DNA from: Epiperipatus broadwayi
Taxonomy: Eukaryota; Onychophora; Udeonychophora; Euonychophora; Peripatidae
Direction of reading: 5' to 3'
Length of the DNA: 64,000 nucleotides
Assembly: GCA_028023455.1 (NCBI GenBank)
Contig: JAQFVV010012398.1
Location: 9,632,682-9,696,681, forward strand
Below the pieces are notes generated by a model that was not told where the DNA came from, searched no databases, and was given only the letters and a program-made list of their open reading frames with translations. How positions within the stretch are numbered: the first letter of the stretch is position 1; each line of letters begins with the position of its first letter. Shown here in pieces: positions 1 through 13,854 of this stretch. The translations under genes were made by a program, and so were the position numbers.

Positions 1-1461
1 GGAGAAGTTGTTTCCATGATATGTGTTGTTTTATTATGAATAGTATGGCCGTTGTCATGTGTATGGTTATAAATAAAAGCTTCTGGCACAGTATTAACCA
101 TATTCGAGACAGTGTTGGCTTCAATTGTTGTGTTGGGAGACGTTTTGAAAACAATATTCTCTGAATCAGGGCTTGTTTGTATATCAATTAAATTGGCACA
201 ATTGTCATTGTCATTATCTACCTCATGGAGTGTCAAATCAATAGGTGGTGGAGTAATGTTGAGGTTGGATATCTCTTGGCTATTTATGGATATAAGCATG
301 GAAAGATTTGCTAGTGACTGTTTGTTGCCTTGGGGATTTACATGATCAGATGGTTTTCTTGAAAGTGAAGTTTGGAGATTACTGCATTGCACTGCTAAAT
401 GACCCTGCTGGTGACAGGAGTAGCATTGGGGTTTCAATCCTCTGATATATAGACAGAGTAGCTTCTTGATCAAGGATTTGTATTGGAATTATGTTTGGAT
501 CAATGTCATGGTGCTATTGATGGGTATAGGAGTATCTTTTAGATATATGAGGTGAAAGGCCATAACTTTGCCAAATGGTTGCATCATATGGTGGAAATCT
601 TGAAGGGTGTATCCCAAGTAGATGTTTTTGATTATGCCAGTGATACAGTTAAAGCAATTTGGATTCACTGTAATTAAGGCAAAGTTTCCAAGGGTTTTTA
701 TTTGTTTTTCAAATCTGTCTCTCTATGTAGTCTGAAAGAGCTTGATTATCAAATGCCAGGAATATGGATGGTCAGCAATACATGCTATGGTATCCCACAG
801 CCCATGCAAGGATAATGCATCAAATAATAATTGCCTAGGAAATGTATATAGAGAAATGTTGATGTCTGTGGTAGATAGAATTATGGACCTAATAGAAAAA
901 AATCTTAAGTTGCAAATAATCCTCTTGGGATTAAATTGTTGAACATTTCGTTGGTTATCATAAGAGCATATGTGTTCCAAATTGTAGAAGAGGGAGATTG
1001 TGCTTCTTGGATATTGAGATCCAGTTCTCTGATGTCAGTAGCAGTGGTTTTTCTATATCTTGGAACTGACTTGGGAATAGTTGACATATTGTTACCTTTA
1101 TTATTAATATCTATTGGGAGAATTATTATATTTTCATATTGAGCTGTTGAAGGTTAATTTTAGTAACGTTAGCATATGTTTGTATTATGTTCGACCTTTA
1201 GAATTTAATGTTAGTAAAATTACAAGTGGTTAAAATATTACTTTTATTATTTATAACTACTGGATTATTATTACTTTTGCTATTGATTGGGTGAGTATTA
1301 TTTTTAGCTTCATTAGCATCTGTTTGTATTATCTTAGAACTTTGGTCTTCAGTGTTAATTAAATTGGCGCCGACAACCTGGTCACGTGAAATCTCAGTCG
1401 CCATATTAATCACCAAATTACCGTTAGACAAATTATTTAATTTGTAAATTTTGAATGCCAA
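1..1461 (-). pseudogene. Retrotransposon gag/ORF1-like zinc-knuckle protein, frameshifted, cut by window edge
   Basis: Read on the minus strand, a degenerate coding region starts near 1461 (MAFKIYKLNN...) and runs to the left edge through several frameshifts and stops. The best segment, about 690 down to 350, contains the run GYTLQDFHHMMQPFGKVMAF. It is followed by a CCHC zinc knuckle, CYSCHQQGHLAVQC, with C-x2-C-x4-H-x4-C spacing. Then comes a polar Ser/Asn/Thr-rich tail that is open to base 1. A basic/hydrophobic domain followed by one CCHC knuckle is the usual layout of LINE ORF1 or LTR-retroelement gag proteins, which coat element RNA. The partner polymerase ORF would lie left of base 1 and is not visible. 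The knuckle is intact but the upstream frame is broken, so this is a fossil. The clade is unresolved. Confidence 0.6.
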
Positions 1462-2354
1462 ATTTAGACAAATTTAATAAATGAGGTATGAATAAATTGA
1501 AGATAAAATTTTGTAATAAGAGATAAGAACTTTATTTTGTCAAATAAAAGCTTTAAATGAATTTTAAGCAAATAGAACTGGAGCTTTTTATCTGAGTTGT
1601 TGATAATGAACATCAGCTCGTCAGATGATGATGATGATTATAGCAGCTCACAAATTTTTATGAAATCTCATTAAAATGAGATTCATGAAATAATAAGTTA
1701 TACATTTATAAAGATAAAAAGCAATGAAGGACTCCAAAAGAACACGGCATTTTATTTAGGCTTCAAAATGACTTTCTAGCAAAATGTTTTATAAATATAT
1801 ATATGCTTTACAGATTTAATGTGCAATGAAGAAGTGATTATAAATTAAGAATTGATAGCAAATTACTGCCCAAACAATTTTTTTCAAATACTTGACTGCA
1901 TCAAGGCTCATTATATTCAGATGATTAAAAAAAAAAAAATTGAAGTTTTCAACAGAATTTAACTTTTAAATAGACAATATGGTATTGACAGAATAAATTT
2001 TAAATCAGTTAAGATATTACTGACTACTGAAGAATATTTGATTTACTATATAATATACTACATCGGAGTTAATAGGAAATTTGAGTCAATAGTAAACTAA
2101 AGAACCAAATAAATCATATTAATATTTGTTTGTAAGTCCAGCATTAATGAACAGAGTAATAACATTTTAATTATATAATAAGTAATTAAAGTAAAGCCAA
2201 TTCCATTATAATTTTTAAAAAAATTAGCATTTATTAATTTAAACTATAATTATTTTAGATTATACTATGCTGAATCTGTAATTATAAAATAGAAATATAT
2301 GTGTATATATATAATATTCAAATATATTATCCATAATAAATTAATGTAATTAGA

Positions 2355-3046
2355 AGGGACTTGAACTCAGATTTCAAGCTACCTACAGCTTTGCACTCCA
2401 TCTTATACAAAACTGATACACATGACCATATACATGTGAAAAAGATAAATGATCTCCAATATACTTATTATGTGCTGAACCAGCAGTCATCAGTTGATCC
2501 AGATTACCACCCTCCAATTCTTCAGCCACCCATATCACTGAAAATCTGATGATCGAATACTCAAAGCCCTTGTTGATGCCAATATTATTGTTATACTCAT
2601 GTTGACTTTAAGTCACTCTAATAATCCCTCACATTTAGGACTTTAATATATAATATTCAAACATAAGTATATTGTCTATATTTAATGTAATTAGAATGGA
2701 CTTGAACTCAGACTTTCAAACTCCTTATGGCTATTCACTCCATCTTATACAACTGATATTCATGATAACATACATTGTGAAAAAAATAAATGATCTTCAA
2801 TAAATATATTTCATGCTGAAGCACCACTCCTCAGTCCAGATCCCCCCCCACACACACACATATGTAATCAGTGCTCAGTTATATTAAGATAGAAAATCTC
2901 ACACTTTAATGGACAAGCTTCAATCTTCTCTATCCTTCAACTTTTCAGCCATATATATTATTGAAAATCTGATGATGTAATACTCCAAGCCCTTGCTGAT
3001 GCCAATATCATTGTCAAACCCATGTTGATTTTAAGTTCTGACTCCT
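2355..3046 (-). repeat. Rep-A dispersed repeat, two units, minus orientation
   Basis: Two related units start with a 'gacttgaactcag' motif near 2360 and 2700, about 340 bp apart. Each continues with a CATGACCATATACATGTG-like segment, then 'gctgaaccagca', then 'cttcagcca'. The first unit lacks an internal stretch that the second has. Seen in the opposite direction, the motif becomes 'gagttcaagtccct', which resembles a tRNA B-box, so Rep-A may be a tRNA-related SINE; that is inference. The translated frames look like chance ORFs. Confidence 0.6.
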
Positions 3047-3640
3047 ACAATGAGTACTGGTTCAACACAAAATACGTAAACTGGAAATCATTTATCTTTT
3101 CCCCATGAATGTGATCATGTGTATTAGTTGTATATGATGGAGTGGATAGCTGTAGGGAGCTTGAAAGTCTGAGTTCAAGTCCCTTCTAATTACAGTAGTT
3201 TAGTATAATCAATATACTTATATTTGAATATTACATATTCAGCCTGTATTCTTCCCATCCATCTTCTGTGTATTTAAATGGACATATTAAGGTCCTATAT
3301 GTGAGAGGTCAGAGTGACATAAAGTCAACATGGGTATGACAATAATATTGACAACAAGGGCTTTGAGTATTGCATCATTGGATTTTCAATAATATGCTTG
3401 GCTGAAGAGTTGGAGTGTGGAGAAGACTGAAGCTGGTCCATTTAAGTTTGAAGATTTGCTACCTTAATATAAACTGAGCACTGATTGAATATATGTATGG
3501 AAGATGGTGATCTGGACCAACTGATGAGTGCTGCTTCAGCATGAAATGTGGATGGATATTGAAGATCATTTATCTTTTTCACATGCATGTGTATCAGTTG
3601 CATAAGATGGAGTGCATAGCTGTAGGGAGCTTGAATGAGA
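3047..3640 (+). repeat. Rep-A dispersed repeat, plus orientation, inverted partner of the preceding block
   Basis: The same family as the preceding block in the opposite orientation. The 'ctggttcaaca' core recurs at about 3057 and 3531, roughly 470 bp apart. Between them are the B-box-like 'gagttcaagtcccttct' (about 3171) and the 'cagcctgtattcttcccatcc' segment. Together with the block to the left this makes a large imperfect inverted repeat whose centre is near 3046. No coding potential was recognised. Confidence 0.6.
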
Positions 3641-4319
3641 ATATATATATATAATTTTAAATAAATTCTTCATAATTATTAAACATATTTTATAGCAAAA
3701 ATCTTTAGAGAAAAACCATTGAAAAAACAATGATAAATATTTATCAGAGAAGTTTATACTAAAAGTATTTTGTAGTTACACTACTTAAATCAAGTTATAG
3801 AAAGATAAACATATTTTTTTAAAGAAAATAGACTACTAAATCTAAAGTAGAACTTATATTCTTTAAATAGAATAAAAGGCTGGATTAAGTGACACTTTCA
3901 CTCATCATCATTCAAGGGCTGTGCCAGAGAAATCTGGAACAAAATAAATATTATAGGAATGACTAAATTGTATTTTCACATTCTAATCTATAAGCTAAAC
4001 TTATCTATTTGCTTAATAATCTAAAGATTTATTCAAGTTTACAAATGTAGATCTTAATTTAAGATAATGAAATAAAGTGTGTCAAAAATGCTGCAAGAAA
4101 TGGCAAACTAACCACTAACAATAATTAGCTGATATCACTTGGTCTGATATTCTATATGCCTTTGATCAGGATACAATATAAATATGATTATTTTATCTAA
4201 AATGTGCTTATATTTTAAACTATTTTTAATACATACTTCCTGACACAGTGGCAGAAATGTGAACATCAATCAGTATAAGAAAAACATAGACTTCCCAGTT
4301 AAACAAGTAATGTTTAAAG
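3641..4319. other. Unassigned AT-rich spacer
   Basis: Low-GC sequence between Rep-A and the 4.3 kb foldback. I see no exon-like open frame, RNA gene or recognisable element. Confidence 0.5.
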
Positions 4320-5076
4320 GCACTAAAATGCCAGCAATGGTGAAGCTAAGTACAAGTTGTAATATAAATTGGCTGAATGTTTTCAAGAAATATTGAATTT
4401 TCATAATCATAGCAAGTGGGTTGTATGAGCATGATAGAAAATGTATGCAACAAATACTTAAATATATGCAAAGTGGATTAGAAAGTCCACATGCTTTGCT
4501 TCTTTGATTTTACATTTAGAGTCATAGCATTCTATTACACATGCAATGGAAGCAGAAGATGCTTCAAATATATGGCCAGTGAACTTTTGGTGCTAAAAAT
4601 GGATCCCATGCCCCAAAATGACTGGAGTACTATATACTATGGCAAATCCCACACATCTCTCTCCACTTGTGTCTCTCAGTACTGCTATTTATACAAAAGA
4701 GTTCTAAATAAACTATAATATAATTCCATCTGTTTAGAACACCAAAGCTCCACTAGCCATATATTTAAACCATTCTGTGTTTTCATTGCATCCATAGAAT
4801 GCCATATTCTAAAAGTAAAATCAAAGGAACATGGCTTATAGCCAACAACTCTTACACTATAAACAGAAAGAAAGCATGTTTCTTTCTTTCTAAAAAGTGG
4901 ACTTTCTAATCCACTTTGCATATATACTTAAAAAATAATTGTCACATACATTTTCTATCATGCTCATACAATCAATCCACTTGCTATGACTATGAGAAAA
5001 CAAAACTTCTCAAAAGTATTCAGTCAATTAATATTATAATTTGTATTTAACTTCACCACTGCCTGCATTTTGGCGC
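4320..5076. mobile_element. Foldback/MITE-like element with long terminal inverted repeats
   Basis: The left arm (about 4320-4597) and right arm (about 4735-5076) are diverged reverse complements around a spacer of about 137 bp. Shared landmarks are 'gagcatgatagaaaatgtatg', 'gcaaagtggattagaaagtcca', 'tttgattttac' and 'aaatatatgg'. The right arm is longer because of an insertion near 4880. Each arm contains an ORF pointing inward or outward (4491-4718 plus, 4685-4921 minus) whose peptides share FDFTFR and a distant M/W-x-SEL/VEL segment. They are therefore mirror translations of the same repeat and not two genes. No transposase or clear target duplication was found. Confidence 0.7.
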
Positions 5077-8000
5077 AATCAGTATATAATAAAAATTTGT
5101 GATGATGTCTTTGGTAATGTAGAATTCAATTTTGCTAAAAATGAAAATGATAAAAATTTGTTAATAATTAAATTCAAATATATTTGTTTCACATATAAAA
5201 GTTGAAATATTCTGCACATAATTAAATTGTGCCTTGTGGTATATACTGGGAGTACATTATTTGTTAAGCCCACAATCTGGCAGGATACGGTTTTAAATAT
5301 TTTAGGTCGTACATGATTTTTTTTCTTTTAGCTGCTTGGCCTGTACTAAGCTGAGCAAGAAATCTAATAGTGAAGTTAATGGGTAATGATTCCACATTGA
5401 TGGCAGTTGGTTTGCGATTACCATTTTATTATGGGGTTTTCATCACCAGTTGGAGATGCCAAAGCTTCTACAGACCTGAAACTATGATTTATCTTTACTA
5501 TTAATCCTAATAAATAGCATTCCAATGAATATAGAGGATTATAAAAATTCATCTTTAATCAGCATACACTATTTAATTCATTTGCAATCCTCAAACTTTA
5601 TTAGTAAAGCTAAGAATGCAAATGAATTTTAAAAACTAAGCAAATGGAAATTCAAAAATAAAACGGAAATGCAACTTTATGAGCATACATGTATAGGATT
5701 ATAATATGATTAATTTAACATAAATGATTAAATTACTAGTGAATCAATTGTTGCCATTAATAATAATAAGTGAATGGTTTATTTCTCAGGAGTTCATAAG
5801 AAGTTTTATAGTCGGAAGAGACAGAGCTGGAAAATGCAAATAATTAACTTTGAGATGCGTTAGCTTAGAAACAACAATTACATTTTTTAAAAAACAACAA
5901 CAACATAATCCCCATGGTTATTATTAAAAATTACTTTATTTACATTGTATATATATATATAAATATGTAAAACTGATTTGCTGGAAAGGTAGTTTGTAAC
6001 ATTAAAATCCGCATTAATATATATTAATTACAAATGATAATTCAGCATTGCTTTCTATTTCAATATTAATATAAATTAGTATAGTCTAAAGAAACTGAAG
6101 ATATTTAACATGACTATTTTAAGAAGTGAAAATGGTATTGCTTTTTTAAAAATAATTATTACATTTAGACTAATTTTGGTGATATAATAGAGTGGAGAAT
6201 CTGGAGCTCAAGATCCTTGGATTGCAGACCAATTCTGTTCTTCCTTATATTTAACACTTAGATTTAATTTAGAAACTCTGAATGATTGTTTGTCTGGGAT
6301 AAACTTTGTAATTAAGATCTAACAGAATTCTCTTAAATGAATTTCCTTCAAATTATATAAATAAGTTAGAATTTGATGGTAATGCGATATGGCAATAAAA
6401 TATTTCATCTAGGGGCTTGTTTACTGTAGAGGTGTTAGCAGACCAAATTTCGAATGTGTTGATATCAGTTCAATAAGTTTTCATGATGCATGTGAAAAAA
6501 GGGTAGATTTTTTAAAAACATATTTAAAAAAGGTTTACATTAAAAAAATATTAATAGCCAATTAAACTAGAAATAAAAACAAATCTTATTCAATTGATTG
6601 TAAGAGTTGCAGACAAAATTTTATTTTCTCTTGATTATAATTTTTTTTTTTTTTAAAAAAAAGCTGCTTTCATAAACAAAATAATATTGCAATTGGTTTT
6701 TAAATGCACAACAAATTTCTTTTTAAATGTTCAACTGTGACATTTTTATTCTTCATAGAAATAATTAAAAAAAAAAACTGAATATTTATAAAATTAAAAA
6801 CAATGTATTTAATTTTTTTTTTAATAAGAAACTCTTTTATTTATTATGCATTAAAAGGCCAAAAAATAATTGTTTTCTTCAATATAATTGGAGTTTTTAT
6901 ATTTATAGTAAAATAAAAACAAAAACATGGCATGTCCAAAATTAATTAATTCAAGCACTAATTTTTACAAGTGACTGACTAAACTCTATGGTAATAATAA
7001 TTGGTGTCTCATAGAACAGGGTGATGCCACTATGATATGGCTATAAATCTCTTTTTCAATCTTCTTTACTATCACATCCAATTTGCATTAAAAATTTGAA
7101 TTAATGTAAATATTGATTTATTGGTTACAAAAAAAAATTGAATATGCCAGTAATGCACAGAATAGTCTACGAAAAAAAACTTCAAACTAAACCTTCAAAA
7201 GCTTAGAGATTGTTGTTTGGTTTATTATTTGTAAATGAGTGTTAAGAACAACTTCTTCTTTTCTCTCCAACAGTCAGGGGAAGGAAGTAGAATTTTATTG
7301 TGTATTTAAATATTAGGTTTTTTCAAATGTGTTTTGAAGGTTAAGATAGAAATGGTGATAATTATAATACTGTATTAAACAACTGTCAAACAGTGTGCTC
7401 ATGAATTTTTGTAATAATTTAATAAATATAAATTGAATGTTTAGTCTTAGAGAATTATTTCATAGATTTGTTATGATTTTATAATTAAACACATCCATGT
7501 TTAAAAATTGGAATCCAACAAAATTTTTATTTTTTTAAAATATTTTTTTCAATAATCTTATGATGAACTATTAACTCAAATTGTCACTAATAGTAGGTGG
7601 AAAAATATTGAAAATGTGAATATTGATTAATTTCTTAACATCTTTAATTTTTTATTTCCAGTTAAATATAAAAACTTCAATTGTAGTTGGATACACAGTT
7701 AATAAAAGCATTTATTATAAACTATTTTATATATATTGTAACAGATGGTATATGATTCATCAACTTTACAGTTCAGGTAATAAAATGTAACTGACAATAT
7801 CCGCAATTAGTGAGCCAAAATATAATGGACAAATAATAATAGATAATACATACAGCATTCCAAAATCTAATTGATAATGTGATTCTACTAAAACTGGGCA
7901 TATATATATATCCCAGATCTATAGCTTAGGTAGCATGATTTCACTCACTCCATGATTTTGTGGTTCAGTTATGACAATAAACATTATCATCATAAGTCAT

Positions 8001-8235
8001 TATTAAATTTAGCTAACATATTGGTAGCCAAAATATAATGAATAATTTAAAACAAAAAGTTAAAAAGTAAATTATATGCAATTGTAATATAAATTTATAG
8101 TCTACCTTACGTAACTATATTAAATGTAAATTCAGTATATAATGCTATAACTTAAATTTTGCCCACAAATGAATTTATAATAATAATATTTTTAAAATAC
8201 AAGCATAATTCATATACTAGGAATTTGAATCTAAT
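5077..8235. other. Unassigned AT-rich DNA
   Basis: About 3.1 kb of low-GC sequence with many A/T homopolymers (for example near 6645 and 6815). I recognise no coding exon, RNA gene or transposon protein. Confidence 0.5.
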
Positions 8236-8239
8236 ATAT

Positions 8240-8470
8240 GAGATGTGAACATAGATGTTCAAGCTCCCCTTCAGCCATCCACTCTATCTCACATAACCGA
8301 CATACATGACCACACACATGTGAAAAAAATAAATGATCAATATATGTATTTCATGCTAAACCAGCATTCATCAACTGATCCAGATTATCATCTCCAACAC
8401 ACACATATAATCAGTACTCAATTTATATAAGATAGCAAGTAAATCTTCAAATTTTAATGGACAATAATTC
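8240..8470 (-). repeat. Rep-A copy, partial, minus orientation
   Basis: A single diverged unit: tail-like 'gaacatagatgttcaagctcccc', 'catgaccacacacatgtg', 'gctaaaccagcattcatcaactg', then 'cacacatataatcagtactcaa'. It is truncated before the 'cttcagccatcc' part seen in longer copies. The frame across it (8245-8430) is not regarded as a gene. Confidence 0.55.
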
Positions 8471-9060
8471 AGATCATTGTAGACTCATATATTTATAAGG
8501 TGTCAATGAATCTGTAAGTTGATAAACATTTTATTTGATAAATAAATAGTTTAACAAATAGATGATGTATTATCTAATGAATATGTAGTTTGGAGTATGT
8601 GAATCAATATCTCATAAGTAATGTAATTTATAGAATAGGTAAATCAAATGATGCATTGATTAATAATAGTATGCAAGTAAATTTAACAATCATAAATTTA
8701 AAAATCCATTGTATTATAATCTATTTGGGATATATTGCAATTACTAAATTACAATCAACATTTTAAATAATATTTTAATAGATATATTTCACAATCACAA
8801 CAAAAGGGCTAGTACGTACTATCTTTTGCACAATACAAGTATTTTTTTAAAAATATTTTTTATATCAAGTAAAGTTTTCCATGCATTTAAAAAAAATTAA
8901 ATACATTTTAAAAATTATTTTACTAAAATTATTAATATTGATAAAACACTTCATATTTTCCAAATCTTATCCATTCTGTTCAAAACAACAAACACCAAAT
9001 GATCTTGTCTAATAACAATAAATACACAAACTGTCTTATATAGAGCATACTACATTACAA
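8471..9060. other. Unassigned AT-rich DNA
   Basis: No recognised gene or element. Confidence 0.5.
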
Positions 9061-9900
9061 TGCTACCACTGATCACCCAGCCTGTATATTAAATATCAAT
9101 AATTGTCAACTCTTATTTCAAAAAATGGGCCCTGGAGACAATTTTTTTCAATTTCCTGCTTTGTTCTAAACTTCATGCACTGCCTACATCTTATTTTCTG
9201 TGCCATCACTTCTATCAAAGTAATGATCCATTTTGCTCTCTATGTCACATGGCAGAAAAGACAGCAACATTTTTTTAATGATTGCTAAACTCTTAATCAC
9301 ATCCACCAGATCATCTTTGACACATACCTATGATTTGGTATCTCTATTTAATAAATAATCCAATCTTACAAAAAGCCATACCCACTCAGGGCATATGCAG
9401 CCACTTTCATCCTATTTGCCTTCTGATGCAACTGTTGCACTTTCACCCTCAGCAAAAATATCAGATGACACCCTTCCATTTTCCTAAGCAAACTACATGA
9501 ATTAAAAACATGATACTCAAATATAGCCCCTCCAGATATTTTTGCAGCCACCTGGTCACTGATAAGGCAGTCTTCCAATTTATAAAATGCTAACAATTGG
9601 CACTCTCCATTAAAATACAATGTTCACCATTCATGCACTGTTCACCTATATATCATCAACTACCTGGGCCATTATTTTACCCAACATACTCACTTGACTA
9701 ACTTTCCATCCTTGCTTGTCTCCAACCAGCAGCCAATTCCAGTGTCTGGCAAACAGTCAACCAGTCATCATATACCAGCCCTTAACTCAAACAATAGTTA
9801 ACGGTATTGATTTATGTTAAGTGGGAAGTCAACCGTATGTTAAAGTGCAAAACAGAATTCCACATCCGGAGACAGAAACTCAAAGTTTCCAGGACTTCTG
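9060..9900 (-). other. GC-richer unassigned island with an 84-codon minus frame
   Basis: Base composition rises clearly above the flanks over about 800 bp. On the minus strand an 84-residue frame (9366-9620) has balanced amino-acid use, including a stretch QLHQKANRMKVAAYALSGYG. No splice sites that frame it convincingly and no motif I recognise were found. It could be the remnant of a mobile element or a noncoding transcript. Function is not assigned. Confidence 0.35.
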
Positions 9901-10329
9901 CAACATTGTCTTAAACTTAAAACATTTATATCTATTAACTTTAAACACAGATTGTCTATGTAACCATTGCAAACCACCTATGTAAAAATATTTTGTAACT
10001 CTATTAGATGAATAAAAATTATTGTTGAAACCTAAATTATTAATATTAATCAATTCAAGTTTTATTTATTTGAACTACACATATTAAGTTTGTATTAAAT
10101 AATAAGAACTACACTGTTGTAATGATATGGTTGAAAATGAAAAGTGGTTTAGAGTAGGAATTTGTCAATTAATGAATTGATATAAATAAAAAATAATTAT
10201 ATATAAAAGAAATTGGCATCTTTGAGCATAAGAAAGAATATTTCAAGTATAAAATAATTATAGAAAGGAAGTTGGAGTTAGTGAAAAAAATAAATACAGT
10301 TACTTTCTGTTTTGAAATAGAAAGGTTTA

Positions 10330-11400
10330 CTTTGACATAGATAAGTTTTGGCTTTCATTTTCCAAGATGATGGTAAAAAAGTCTGCTAATGAGTGTGATA
10401 TTGGAAATGAGTCAAAGTGAGCAGGCAATGATGAAAGAGATAAAAAAAAATCAACAGAATCTAAAAAAAGAGATGAAAGAAATGAAGTAGAAAATCATGG
10501 ATAGAGAAGATCAAAATCAGAGGGCAATAGAGACAGTAAGTATAGAGAATTAAAAAAATGTAAAGAATAAAAAAATAGAATAGAAGAAACACAGAATAAA
10601 ATAAAATAAGTAGAGAGACTGGGAAAGTAGAAAAGGAAATAAAGGTAATGAAGGAAGATGTTAGTCAAATTAGAGAAGAGATAAGATTAGAAAGTATAAA
10701 AGAAGAACTGGTAGAATTTGTTAGTACTGAAATAATAAAAGAAGTGCAGGTAATAAAAAAATTCTTAGTAAGATTAAAGAAGACTGAGCTTGATAAGATA
10801 GAAGACACAAAAGATGCCATGATTATAAATGATATGAGAGAAGAGATAAAAGCAGAAGGTATAATTATAGATAATTAGAAGGAAGTGTCAAAGGAGACAG
10901 TGTGGAAGAAAAATACTACAGCTAAAAGAGGTAGTACAGGATCAATTAAAAATGCTAAATGAAGCTGTAGAAATTAGAGAGGAAAGATTCCATGATGAAA
11001 TAAAAGGCAGAATAAGGAATATAGAAAATAAGTTATACAACATATAGAAACAAAAAATGGAAATAAACAGCAATAAGATAAAAGAGAGCAAGAGTATATA
11101 GAGGTAAAAATAGGCCTGGAGCAGAGATTTGAGCAAATTATGAAAAGACTTAAAAAAAACTTTCATATTGTAGTAGATAAAGGTTATAACAAATTAATAA
11201 AATACCACCAGGTCAGAAAAACAAAATGAGAAAAAGTGCCACTGGATAAATTTAGACCAAATATGCCCAGGACTCATAAAGCAGTGGTACAATATAGGAT
11301 ATATAATGATCAAATATATGGGGAAAAACCCTCCAAATAGGGGTCAACAGGCAGTAAACAAACTAAAAATAAAAAGTTAATGGAGAGTAGAAAATTTCAA
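10330..11400 (+). pseudogene. Degenerate coiled-coil-rich coding fossil, possibly a retroelement ORF1
   Basis: A run of about 1 kb is rich in Lys, Glu, Ile and Arg codons in shifting plus frames. The best surviving segment is 76 codons (10648-10878), beginning MKEDVSQIREEIRLESIKEE, with heptad-like spacing of hydrophobic residues. In-frame stops and A-runs break it before and after. Coiled coils of this kind occur in LINE ORF1 proteins, but no RRM, zinc knuckle or reverse transcriptase is visible, so the assignment is weak. Poly-purine composition alone could produce a similar pattern. Confidence 0.3.
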
Positions 11401-12010
11401 TAGTTAGATAACAGTGCAAAATGGTCAGCAAATTTTAATGTCTTTGTATATCCTAATTTTTAAATATTTAAAATGTAAAATGAAAATTAAAAAAAATGAA
11501 TTTTTTTTGTCATGGCCTAAGAGACAGATGCTTTGCTATATTTCAAATTCATATATACAGAAGAATAGGGTTTCAGTTAAAAAAATTCTACTTTTAAATT
11601 AATTTAAAAATTTTAATAATTTAATTTTATATCAAATGTGTGTTTTAAAAGTGTGCTACATGTATATAAGCACACACAAATGAATCAGTAGAATAATTTT
11701 ATTTACTAAAAGTAATATTAATTTTTTTTCTTTTGCAAAAAAAAGTAAACTTTCTAAATAAATGTCTTATCTTTTGTATATTATTTTAAAACTTTGTAGA
11801 ACAATGCTTAACCTTAGAATAAAATTGTAATCTGATGTAATAACAAATTTAAGCCATGTAATGAAATGAATTAATACAAAATGTAAAAATTTTATATTTT
11901 AAGTGATTGACATGTCCTACTTATTAATTAATTAAAAACTTTGCAATTTTAAACTGTTAATGTAGAAAGTTCTAGAAAAATTTGTGTGGGAAAACAATAA
12001 ACCAAATATG
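11400..12010. other. Unassigned AT-rich DNA
   Basis: Nothing recognised. Confidence 0.5.
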
Positions 12011-12530
12011 TATAAAAGTTCCCTAATTTCTATTGTTCTTTATTGAGTCAGATTCTATTAGAGTCATTCTTTCAATGGTCATTCAGACAGTCATCAATCC
12101 ATTCAACTAGTCAAGATTGTAATCCTGATGCTGGGACACTTCATTCTGTGTGACAAGCTGCATTTCTTACAAATACTTTCACCAAAATCATAGATACCCA
12201 CCAACAGTTCAGGACAAGTGGATAGCAGTTTTTAAAAAATGAACAACCAAATTTTCCAAGTAGTGTGCTTCAAAATATGCTCACCAAGACAAACTCCATG
12301 CTCTAAGGGCAACCTTCATCATTCACCATATCAAAAAATAAATCTTTAGAAAGTTGACCTCCTAAAGCCAATCTATAAAAAAGACTCTCAACTGACTATC
12401 CAGACAACTACAACTAAAAATGGACAAAGGTAGCTACCTCTTCAATAAATTGCAGGAAGCTAGACCAACAACCTTGATGGACATAGTGGTAATATAAACT
12501 TTCATAAACGTTAAATACGTCAGAAGTTGT
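12010..12530. other. GC-richer unassigned island
   Basis: About 500 bp with noticeably more balanced composition than the flanks. All six frames are broken and no motif was recognised. It may be an old transposon remnant. Confidence 0.3.
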
Positions 12531-13850
12531 TATAAGTGTTTTCCTTTTATAAATGGGCATTATTTTTTATTAACTGTAATATTAGATTCAAATATATTTT
12601 CTTTATTTTAGGCATCTATTACTTAATATTGTGCATATATATGTCATTTATGAATGTTTAGTGTTCTTTTTTTAGAGTGCATCATGGTTTATAATTTATT
12701 ATGTTTAGAAAAAAAATTAGCTATAGTCTGTCTCATCTTTCATTGGGTGTTTTGACAGTTTTAAATTAAGTCTTGATTTAAAAATTAGTACTATTATTGT
12801 AGAATAATTTATTCCTCTCCCCTCCTCTCTTAGAATATTTAACCTATGTGGGGTTTTTTCTAAAAAAAAAAAAAGCCAGAGGTTTAACCTGTCAGTAAAA
12901 TCTTTTAAATAAGAATGTTTAAAATTAACCTCTTTTAATTAGCATTGATCAACTTATTTTATATGTGTGATTTGAATTTATATTAACTAAAACACTTTAA
13001 CACTTGAATATATCATGCATTATATAAAAGTATTGATCTATTTGTGTGTGCACCTAAAATAAATGCATGTGCAGACCACTGTTACTTTGTAGGACTTTTA
13101 TTTTTTTTATTTGAGCAAGGTAACTAAGTATCTACCCGGTCAGTAATATATTATTGTATTTACTCTGGTGACCCAGATTATCTACTGCCTTCATCACAGC
13201 CTACTTACTCTGGCATGACCTGGCTATGACATAGTTAGCATGCCCCTTTGTTATTATTGACACATATTGGCAAATTCATAGGAGCCTCTGATTGCAACAT
13301 TTCAGTCAAGTTCATATTCCTTTAAACCAGAGGAACCAATCCTTGAATCATTGACATGCTCATTTTTGCATAGTAAACTTAAAAAAGCGTATCATGCCTA
13401 TCTTATATTGAATAGCCCATATTATTTTATCTATAATTATTTGGTAGTTTAGCACTAATGTCAGTGGATATATGAATAAGTATCCAAGGAGATAAATCAA
13501 ATATTTCCTTTCTTCTTAAAAGTCATTCACACATAGATTATACATGCTATTTTATAAAAGACTGTTACAAGATTATTTTAGTCTCAATGAAGTTACTAAA
13601 TTGGGAGAATCAATTTAACTGTCAAAGCTGTCACTAATAAAATATTCTGCTAAGACATCTATAAATAGAGTATCTATTAAATTTTTGATTTCTCAAAAAT
13701 TTTTTAAATTTTAACAAACTTTACTATTATATTTATTAAATTAATAAAAAAGACATTTGGTAACTGTGTCTGTCTATTGATTATTTAATAAATTGGAGTC
13801 TCATACATCTAAGCTGAGCTAATGTCAGAGGAAGATAATTTATTTTATGT
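12530..13850. other. Unassigned AT-rich DNA
   Basis: Nothing recognised. A somewhat GC-richer patch lies near 13170-13360. Confidence 0.5.
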
Positions 13851-13854
13851 CAGG

